Source of the DNA: Impatiens glandulifera
Taxonomy: Eukaryota > Streptophyta > Magnoliopsida > Ericales > Balsaminaceae
Reading direction: 5' to 3'
DNA length: 64,000 nucleotides
Assembly (NCBI RefSeq): GCF_907164915.1
Contig: NC_061862.1
Coordinates: forward strand, 143,211,913 to 143,275,912
Numbering within the stretch: position 1 is the stretch's first letter; every line of letters starts with the position of its first letter. The position numbers and the translations under genes are program-made. Under the pieces are notes generated by a model, which saw only the letters and a program-made list of their open reading frames with translations, was not told the origin of the DNA and made no database searches. Positions 55,806-64,000 of the stretch are shown here, in pieces.

Positions 55806-56761
55806 TTTATTTTGTTAAAATAACTGAATTTGATATAAAGTCATGAAAAATTATTTTATTTATAATAATAAATACTTAAAAATGTATTAAGGACCTTAAC
55901 TAAGACCAATTCCTCCGCTTCTCTTTGCATCCCAACTCCGACTTTCTAACTTTTGCTCCTTTTATTTTTTACATATTTTCTGGGATTCTATATCAGGAGA
56001 ATCCTCCACTCTGAAGTTCAGTTTAAACCTGTCCTAGCAACGAACGAACACTTCCCTACTTCAAGCAAGTGAGGCTCTGCTCTTCCCTCCTTGCCGATGT
56101 CACTACTGGTTCAGGTATTTTCGGCGCCAATACTTGAGTGAGCACCTAGTTATGTCAATGTTCTAACTTTTGCGGTTATGAAGAACCTTCGAACCCGGCT
56201 ATGGAAAAAAAAATTATTGTCCATGCCCTTTAGTTGCTTCCACCGGACCCTTTCTTGGAAGTCTTAATAAGACAGGTTGTTTATTTTTATTTTATTTTTT
56301 ATATTTATTAAAAATAAATATAAATTATTTTAAGATGGTTACTGAGATTTTCTTTTCAAGATTTCTGACATTTTATATATTTATATATATTGGAACAATT
56401 CTTCTTTCCAGCAAAAAAAAAAAAAAAAAGTTGAAATTCTTCTATAATATTGCATTTTAGTGTTAATTTTATTTTCAAATAATTAAATTAATCATTTTTT
56501 ATTCATTTAAGTAACATGATACCTCATTTCAACTATAGACAAGTCAATTAAATTATCAACAAAACGGCTAAAAGAACTTCTATTTTCATTTATTTATTTT
56601 TATAATATATTAATAACATTGAATAACCCAAATTTTTATATTTTACATCTTAAATAACCTCAATCCGAACAGAATGATTTAAAAAGTTATGTATTATCTT
56701 CCATTATAGCTTAGAATCAAATGAAATTGATAGATAAATTTCCGATGCTTAGGGTGAGGGC
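55806..56761. other. Intergenic with a less AT-rich island
   Basis: 55905-56280 has balanced composition (TTCAAGCAAGTGAGGCTCTG, TTTTCGGCGCCAATACTTG) and no coding frame. It could be organellar DNA or a decayed gene; I cannot tell which. The rest is AT-rich. Confidence 0.4.
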
Positions 56762-56770
56762 GCCTTTGTG

Positions 56771-56916
56771 GAACAGTTTCCCAAACTAACCTTGTTTGCC
56801 GTCCACTTTCCCAAACTAACCTTGTTTTTTCATTTATTCCCAAACTAACCTAGTTTACTATTCAAACTCAGTTTTTTTTATTTTTTATTTTTTTATTTTT
56901 TTTAACATTTCAAATT

Positions 56917-56951
<35 letters not shown>

Positions 56952-57677
56952 AATTATTATTTATATAAACTAAATTATTTATATTTTGATATATATTTTA
57001 AATTATTATTTTTATAAATTTGATTATTTATATTTTGATATATAATTTAAATTATTTTTTTATAAATTTAATTATTTATATTTTAATATATATATATATA
57101 TATTTACATTTCAAATTTATTATATATATATATTTACATATATATATATTATATATATGTGGCAGTATGATTTTCATCCCTATAAATTTTTTTTTTTTTA
57201 TTATTCAAATTATTATTTATATTTATTGGGTTGTCTTTTATTAAAACAATTCTGACAACTTTTCATTCAAATTATTATTTATATTTATTGGGTTGTCTTT
57301 TATTAAAATAATTTTAACAACTTTTCATTATAATATAATTTCACAATAAAAATTTTATCAATTTTTATTGTGTTTTCTTTCTAAAAATATGTCTTAAGTT
57401 AATGAACCATTAAATATTTATATTAAAATATAAATAATTAAATTTATAAAATTAATAATTTAAAATATATATCAAAATATAAATAATTTAATTTATATAA
57501 ATAATAATTATATATATATATATATAATAAATTTGAAATGTAAAAAAAATAAAAAAAAATAAAAAAATAAAATAAAATGAGTTTGAATAGTAAACTAGGT
57601 TAGTTTGGGAATAAATGAACAAACTAGGTTAGTTTGGGAAAGTGAACGCCAAACAAGGTTAGTTTGGGAAACTGTTC
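56771..57677. mobile_element. Mutator-type long-TIR MITE (907 bp)
   Basis: Inverted arms of more than 120 bases start GAACAGTTTCCCAAACTAACC and end in the complement. A perfect 9-bp duplication GCCTTTGTG (56762-56770, 57678-57686) is the Mutator signature. Each arm carries three spaced copies of TTCCCAAACTAACCT. The centre is AT-rich with no transposase. Confidence 0.92.
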
Positions 57678-57926
57678 GCCTTTGTGAAGCTGGACTTCGA
57701 TAAAGGTTGATACCGTTAACGATTGGGAAGTGTACAATTTCTAGTCTAAAAATTCAAATACATTACTAAAAATGAGAAATCAGAATACCATAATGATAAA
57801 GAAAGAACACTTGATCATCAAGTTTGATATATTTCAAATGGGGGTGAAGATTATGGACAATGACTGCATCAAATGAACAATGAACATTATGTACAAGATA
57901 GAGGGACAAACAAACAAGAAAAACTA

Positions 57927-58784
57927 CTACCAATTCTCCTCCTTTACAATCTTAGATTTTTCTAGAATGAACTTTCCTTCTTTGTACCTCTGTGAAGGCT
58001 CATAAGCCCTTTCATATTTCCAACCCAATACCTCTTTACAATCCCCACAATAAATATCCGCAACCGTATGAAGACCAGTTATAAGGTTCCTGTCTTCTTT
58101 CACCCCCACAACTATGTTCATGGCATGAGCGAACAAGAATGCTCGACCATGTTTTCCCTAGTAAAAATCAACCAAAACAAAACATAAAGGTTGACCAAAA
58201 ATGCCAACCATAACCCTTTCCATATAGTAAACATCTACTAGCCATTAGACATAACCCACATCCACATATCGATCACACATAAACTCGTCAATCACATCAT
58301 TCAAATAATCTACTTACCTAACAAACTTATTTGAAAATAACCAAATTACCCAAAACAGAACAAGGACTTACTTACTTCCCAAAAATCTCCATCACAAATT
58401 TAACCCAAATAGCATATTACCACCATTATATATCAACTAATATCAGAAGTAAATTAACCAAAGACATAACCTTTTGATTCATAAATTACGTCTAAAATCA
58501 GCTTTGCTTAATAACATCAAGTTTTCAGTTGCAGGGTAATGTGCAGGACTCAAACTCATATCTAAGAAGAACAAAAAAATCAACAATTATTGCTCACTGA
58601 AATCATAAATACCTTCATAGATTGATCATACTAAGAAAAAGAAACAATCAAATTCAAAGATCATACACACTAGACACTACTGTTTGATCACCTGAAAGGA
58701 TTTAGAGATGATATCGTCATGAAGGGAAACATGATTACGACAATTACAGCAGCTATACAAACGAGGTCCAATCAAATCTCCCAT
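57927..58784 (-). CDS. Yippee-like protein, two coding exons
   Basis: Exon 1 is 58692-58784 (ATG at 58782-58784) and exon 2 is 57927-58157. The intron of about 530 bases starts GTGATC after TTTCAG and ends TTACTAG, in phase 0. The product has 107 residues, the usual size for plant Yippee proteins. It carries the two zinc-binding CxxC pairs (CCNC near 12-15, CGDC near 70), [21 protein letters not shown], and [20 protein letters not shown], the family hallmark. Yippee proteins adopt a beta-tent fold with one zinc; in animals they are nuclear or centrosomal, and plant roles are poorly known. A TTTTCTTTTCAG acceptor just before the ATG suggests a further intron in the 5' untranslated region. A paralogue follows at 60476. 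Confidence 0.93.
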
Positions 58785-59049
58785 TCCTTTCTACTCTGAA
58801 AAGAAAACATGCGAAACGAAAGGAATCCTAAGGTTATTCAAGATATTCTGTGTACAAAAGAGTGAATCAGTTACCTAAAACGCGTGAACTGTAGTAAATG
58901 TATGATCGAGTGAGAGATCACTGGATTCTGGAGACGATGATTATGAAAACGACAATGATTATTGCGTGTAGAATTCTGATTAGTCGGATTAGGGTTTCAA
59001 AAAAGGAAGTGTAAAGAAGAAGAAGATGACTTTGAGTAGTTAAAAAGGA
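58785..59049 (-). promoter_or_regulatory. 5' untranslated and promoter region of the first Yippee gene
   Basis: A 5' untranslated exon probably lies around 58880-59030, spliced to the TTTTCAG acceptor just upstream of the ATG at 58784. No clear TATA box was picked out. Confidence 0.4.
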
Positions 59050-60400
59050 AAAAGGAAAACTTTTACATAGACTATCAAATATGTATACAATGTTTAAATA
59101 AGTCAATCAACTCTTAATTTACTCAAATTACTCATTCAAAATAGGATCTTTATGATATTTGTTATTTAAGCTATTATAATGTGTTATAAATAAATTTTGT
59201 TTACAAATAAAAAAATAAATAAGTTTATTACTAGAGTTGATGATGTAGAATTAAATCATACTATCAATAGATTTTATATTATTTAGTAAATAAATTTGAT
59301 TCAATCGTACAAGTTTGATTAATGAATTGTACCAATTCAAAAATAAGTGAATTTCTAATTTTTTTTTTTGTTTAAGTCCATGTTTCTAAATATAGTTCCA
59401 TTCAAATACAAAATAAAATTTTAAAATCTCATTGATTTTTTTTTCATTCGAAATTTGTTTATTAAAGTAGACTAACACGGTGACACCTCCAAATTTAAGA
59501 TTAGTTTATTGAAAACTAATAACTTACTAGACGACAATAAAATTTGGATACTCACTTTAAAGTCCTGAGTTCGAGCCTGTTATGCGACTGATAAGTTTAG
59601 TGTGTTTGGTTAAATGGTTAAGTGTGTTTGCGGGCTATATACTTTTTAGTTTAACGAAAATTAATTGATTTAAAGACGATTTGATTTTTATTTTTTTTTC
59701 TAGAATAGAAAATAGTGAATTTGTCCTAGTTGGTAATTCATCTTCTATATTTCTTTTATCAAATCTAGCATTTAATTAGAATATTATTATTTTATTTATA
59801 ATAGTGTATTAAATAATATACTTGTTATTTGATTTAAATAAATTAGGTTTAAGTACTTCATATCATTTCTTTCTTAATATCTGGTTGTACAAATTACATA
59901 GTATTATAAATAAATATTTCAGATATTATCCATCCACCAGAAGAGTTTATAAACAAATAGAGATAGCAAGTGATTTGTTTTGTGGTTCATTAATTATATT
60001 GGTCAAAGATATTTTTAGTATAAAATATTTTGAAATGTTTTCAAAGAACAAAATAAAGATATTTTTAATTTATAATTTGAATAATCACATTTTATTTCGC
60101 ACATTTTTACTTGTTTATTTTATTAAATTAAAGTATTTAATAAAATTTATTTTTGTCTAACTCTAACCTGAATTTATTTCTGAAAAAGTTATCATGACCC
60201 TATTTAAATAATAATAATAAAGTTTTTAATAAAATCAAACTTGATATATTTATTTTATTGAAAGACCTTATCCTACTTTATCTGTAATGACTTATTAATT
60301 AGTTAGAAGATGGTTTTCAAATGATGATACAAGGATAATGACATCTTATTTAATTTCACAAGTAAAATGACAAATATAGAAGATCAAATCAACATTCATC
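59050..60400. other. AT-rich intergenic between the Yippee genes
   Basis: Apart from a SINE (59505-59650) nothing is recognised. The plus-strand frame at 59822-60160 is Phe/Ile/Leu/Lys-rich and has no family resemblance, so it is not called as a gene. Confidence 0.55.
59505..59650 (+). mobile_element. tRNA-derived SINE, copy C
   Basis: GAGTTCGAGCCTGTTATGCGAC (B-box) then TGGTTAAATGGTTAAGTGTG and TTTGCGGGCTATATA match copies A and B. The head is diverged (CTTACTAGACGACAATA), so it may have a decayed A-box. Confidence 0.6.
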
Positions 60401-60475
60401 CTTTATTATTACATTTTTGTAAATGATAACACCTTAATACCGAACCTTACAAATGATCGATGACGATCGATCCAA

Positions 60476-60879
60476 TTAGGAAGGAGTATATTCCTTGAGA
60501 AATCGTGCGACCTCAAGAACAAACCTACCTTCTTTATACTTTTGAGTTGCATCCGACACGTAAATATACTTCCACCCGAGCAACTGGTTACACTTGTTGC
60601 AAGAAACATCAGCAACTGTGAATTTTCCGGTTATCAATTGACGTTCTTCTTTCGATCCCAACACCACGTTCATGGCTTGAGAAAACATGTAAGCTGTCCC
60701 GGACTTGGCCTACAGACGCAAATATACATAAGATATCACATTAATTAAGGTATATTTGATAATAACAATAATAATAATTACAACACCTTAAACTTCTTGG
60801 AAATAATGTTTTCCTTTAGAGCAATTGGGTTGCGACAGTTCTTGCATATAAACGTCGGTCGGCCGTAAGATTGATCCAT
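60476..60879 (-). CDS. Yippee-like protein, second paralogue
   Basis: Exon 1 is 60787-60879 and exon 2 is 60476-60709. The short intron (77 bases) begins GTGTTG after TTTAAG and ends TCTGTAG, at the same position and phase as in the neighbour, and both first exons are exactly 31 codons. The 108-residue product has CKNC and CNKC zinc pairs, SQAMNVVLGSKEERQLITGK, and GWKYIYVSDATQKYKEGRFV. It is more diverged from the usual plant Yippee sequence than the neighbour (Ala-Lys-Ser-Gly in place of the Gly-x-His-Gly after the intron). The shared order, strand and intron indicate a tandem duplication. The start ATG is the first in the transcript after a TATA box. Confidence 0.92.
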
Positions 60880-60957
60880 CTTCCTTGAACTGGATTAACT
60901 AATTAAGATGAGTTTATTGATGATTTAATTTCACAATGAGAAAATTCAGAATTCAAT

Positions 60958-60967
60958 GTTATATATA
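60958..60967 (-). promoter_or_regulatory. TATA box of the second Yippee gene
   Basis: Minus-strand CTATATATAAC lies about 80 bases upstream of the ATG at 60879, leaving a short 5' untranslated region. Confidence 0.5.
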
Positions 60968-61893
60968 GATCAAACCTAGAGAAGACCAAGACTTGGGATT
61001 TTTTTATTTATTTGTTTTGTTTTAAAGAACAATATTTTTTATAAAAAAAATAATTAATATGATTTATTTTGGTAAATTGACTAATATAGAGGATGAGATC
61101 CTAATATGGGTCAATTCAAGAACTTATTCTCTATGTGATTAATACAAATGATTGTCTTTTAAAAAAAATATTATCCTATAAAAAAAAAAAATATGACGGA
61201 ATCGATTCATTAAATTATATAAATGATCAAATGATCTAAATATTAATGGTTTTTTCTACATCAATAACTTAAACAAAATAATTTTTAATACAAGTTTCGA
61301 AAGTAGATTATTTTGAAATAACCTATATCAATCAATATATCAATCAATGATCAAACAAGTGGTCTGGTAATGGGTGGGTAGGTTTGACTAAAAAGATAAT
61401 AAATTAAAGTAATATTGTATGGTGGAAATTATGTGTACAATTGTTTAATAGTGACGTTGCTATAATTTATGATAACCCGGTTTGAGTAGAGAAAAAGCTT
61501 GCGTAACCAAATTGGACAAGAATAATGCATCTCATTTCTAGGATAATTTTTTATATTTCTTAAAAATTTCAAAGTATTCCTTCTCCATATTTTGAAGTAA
61601 CACAGAGATAATTGAGTGCCCTAAATAACAAAAAAAATATTATAAAAAATATTTTTATTTTTTAATTTAGTAGTTTAATTTTGTATTTTATTAAATAAAT
61701 ATAATAAGTTTTATTAAAAAAAAACGCTTTATCAACACAAAGTTACTGATGATTATGATCAACTCGGATGTATTGCCACTAAAAATATCATAAGTCACAC
61801 ATATTAATAAATGAATGAAATTCCGTGACAAATAATACAAAATATGAAAATCTGTGAAAAACTTTTTCCATCATTTTCCACAATGTTTGGTCA
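60968..61893. other. AT-rich intergenic
   Basis: No gene or repeat partner recognised. Confidence 0.6.
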
Positions 61894-61901
61894 CAAATGA
61901 C

Positions 61902-62405
61902 TATGGATGTAAACGAAACAAAGCTTCTCGCGAGCTATTCGAATCTCAACTCGGAAAAAAGCTCGTTCGAGCTCATTCGTTAGTCTTAACGAGCGAGCTC
62001 AGACTCGTTTAAGAGCTCGAAAATTTAAACGAGCCGAATTTGAGCTTCTCGATATTCGGCCCGTAAACTCGCGAACATGTTAGTTTATAGGCTCACGGAC
62101 ACGTTCGTTTATAATATCGTTTAAATATAATTTATAAATCATTAGAAAAGTATATTTATCGTTCTAATTTTAATGTTTCATTATTGAATTTATAAATTTA
62201 ACTTTTATACAACCAAATAAACAATCATTCACAAGACGACGAACTCTAAACAAACTGAGCACGAGCAGCTCGTGAGCTCCACTAAATTTATAGAGCCGAG
62301 CTCGAGTTCGGTTGTAAAAGCTCGAAACGACCTCGAGTCCGAATATATACTAGACGAGTCGAGCTCGAGTCTAACATTGTTCGGCTCGGCTCAATTACGT
62401 CACTA
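61902..62405. mobile_element. hAT-type MITE (504 bp)
   Basis: Perfect 8-bp duplication CAAATGAC (61894-61901, 62406-62413). Ends TATGGATGTAAACGA and TTACGTCACTA are weakly inverted. The body is full of GAGCTCGA and GCTCGTTCGAGC words near both ends, giving long subterminal inverted repeats. Confidence 0.85.
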
Positions 62406-62554
62406 CAAATGACGTCCCAACTATCCGTAGAAACTTTTAAACGTCGCAAATTTTTATAGAAAAAAAATCAAAGATTTAATTATTTTGATTAATTAATTAA
62501 AATTACTATATCATTGTAATTCCGTGGAAACACATTAAAACTATAAAATAATTA

Positions 62555-63081
62555 AGACCATCTCAAACCCAACTATATTTTTATATTAAAACCACTTAAT
62601 TTTTCACTCAAACCCAAGTACAATCGCAAACTCATTTTGGGTTTTCACTATTTTTAAATTTTTTAAATTAGTCATCTAATTGTTAGACTATGTTAATTTT
62701 TTATATATAACTTTTTTATATACGTTTTTTTATATATTTAATTTTTTATATAATTTTTTTATATTTTTAATTATTTTTATATATTTTATATATATATATA
62801 TAATTTTTTATATGTTTATTTTTTGTTTAAATTATTAGTTTATAAATAATTTTATCATAATTTTTTTAATGGTAGGGTGTGAAAAAATATTAGAGTTTAA
62901 TTTGTAAAGTTTGTAAATATATAGGTAGTATTTAAAAAGTTAAAAAATTAATATAAAAAAAATATTTCAAAAATATTTTTTTAATTTAAAAATGAGATTT
63001 TGGGTTAAAAATGAATTATTATTTAATTTAACTCTTATATTTTCAGTTTGAAAAATAAGTTTTTAGGTCGGAGATAGTCTA
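62555..63081. mobile_element. MITE with AGACCATCTC ends
   Basis: Left AGACCATCTCAAACCC and right (inverted) AGACTATCTCCGACC match at about 11 of 15 bases. The centre is AT-rich with TTTTTATATA repeats. No clean duplication seen. Confidence 0.5.
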
Positions 63082-63718
63082 AGACTTCTATAAAACATTC
63101 ATAAATATATATATATATATAACCCGTCATATTGTGGACCGTGGTGCATTTGTAAATTATTTGGAACGACAACCTAACAAGCTTATGTAGTTTATTTAAT
63201 AGTCTTAGGTGATATATTTATTTAAAATTTATATTATATTTAATAAAAAAATTAAATTATTTAAAGTTAAATTAATTAAAATAATTTATTCATCGCAGAA
63301 TCCATAGAAAAACTGAGATGTGGATAAAATCGTAAAAAATATATGGAGTTAGAAATATACGGTGTAAGATAATTTTCTTTTGAGTATTTCTTTTCTTTTG
63401 GACTAAATGCTTATAATTCTTCCTACAAAGAGAGATGAAACATAATTATAATTGCGAACATCAGTATCGGACAGATGAGAGGACAAAGAACAGATTTAGG
63501 ATTTAGATTTAGGATTTAGGGTTGGGTGGGTTTAAAAAAAAATTGGGTGAACTTAAAAGTAACGAGAAAATTGTGAATAAAACACGTGAATAAAGGTAAA
63601 TAATTTTACCATTTTTTAATATTAAATAAATAAATAATGAATTATATTTATTTTTTAAAAAAAATTAGAGAGTATTATCAAATTTGAATAGTAAAAAAAT
63701 TTCGAATGGGCCGAGTCC
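63082..63718. other. AT-rich intergenic
   Basis: Contains TTTAGGATTTAG repeats near 63495 and a probable degraded hAT MITE end (GAGTCCCTAGATAAATCCGTCCC) at about 63712-63737. Confidence 0.5.
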
Positions 63719-64000
63719 CTAGATAAATCCGTCCCTTCTTAGGACGAAGAGGATCAGAAGGCTAGACATGGACAGAAATGATGATTGTTTCAAGAAATTT
63801 CCAAACGATCTTGATTTCTTAGTGCCTCCACCAAATTTACTGCAGATTTCTTCAACGCCTATATAACGTAGTTGATTACATTTGTCAATTATGATGAAAG
63901 AGGTAGAGGTCAAAACACAACGGAAGAAAAAGAGGAAGGACTTATGACAAGGATAAAGTGGAATGTTTTTGTCCATATTGGAACAATAAAGCCAACTTTT
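63719..64000 (-). other. Unassigned frame at window edge
   Basis: A minus-strand frame of 85 codons (63719-63976) overlaps a degraded MITE end at its 3' side. Composition is less AT-rich than the flanks, so it could be an exon of a gene extending outside the window, but no family motif is visible. Confidence 0.2.

Noticed and set aside
59822..60160. 112-codon plus-strand frame between the Yippee genes
   Set aside because: Low-complexity Phe/Ile/Lys composition, no motif and no splice or promoter support.

Overview
This is a plant nuclear window. It is AT-rich, has spliced genes and is packed with nested transposable elements. Two MIR828-type loci (a microRNA family that targets MYB genes) and a plant-style secreted cysteine-rich peptide point to a seed plant, most likely a eudicot; the species is not identifiable from sequence alone. 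Only four to five loci look like host genes: a two-exon secreted cysteine-rich peptide gene at 9422-9866 (+), two MIR828-type microRNA genes at about 31.7 and 45.8 kb (both -), and two paralogous two-exon Yippee-like genes at 57927-58784 and 60476-60879 (both -).

Layout. 1-5384: a Ty1/copia element with long LTRs (the 5' one cut by the window edge). It keeps gag, split by one stop, but has lost nearly all of pol, and a tRNA-Asp-like sequence sits in its 3' LTR. 5.4-8.2 kb: AT-rich filler with a SINE, a long (TA)n tract and a MULE-like terminus. 8.2-8.9 kb and 10.3-19.0 kb: two copies of a LINE-like family in which ORF1 runs straight into the 3' end with no reverse transcriptase. The second copy is split by a hAT-like element (itself carrying a LINE fragment) and by a decayed copia element (13840-18552). 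19.8-30.4 kb: several hAT-type MITEs with 8-bp target duplications and a 5'-truncated L1-type LINE.

31.6-33.1 kb and 45.6-46.8 kb: two diverged copies of one block, each with a MIR828 hairpin and a conserved TATA box. Between them lie a deleted MULE with a FAR1-like tail and a convergent Ulp1-MULE-like ORF (34.6-37.2 kb), a Helitron-like repeat (37.2-37.9 kb), a copia element with perfect 5-bp target duplications (38415-42268), a Helitron-like tandem array (43.6-44.7 kb) and a SINE with a 9-bp target duplication.

49.3-55.8 kb: an array of short AT-rich repeats and a second MULE-like terminus, interrupted by a very young Ty3/gypsy element (50662-55699). Its LTRs look identical, its target duplication is ATTTG and it has a 1447-residue gag-pol frame. 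56.8-57.7 kb: a long-TIR, 9-bp-TSD Mutator-type MITE. 57.9-60.9 kb: the Yippee pair. 61.9-63.1 kb: two more MITEs.

The host genes do not form one pathway: MIR828 loci are post-transcriptional regulators of MYB genes, the Yippee proteins are small zinc-binding proteins, and the cysteine-rich peptide is secreted. The most notable points are the duplicated MIR828 locus with a seed-proximal change in one copy, the ORF1-only LINE family, the tRNA-Asp-like insert in an LTR, the tandem Helitron-like array carrying tRNA-like promoter boxes, and the young gypsy element whose pol runs into its own LTR. I saw no defence-island-like or otherwise wholly new protein system.
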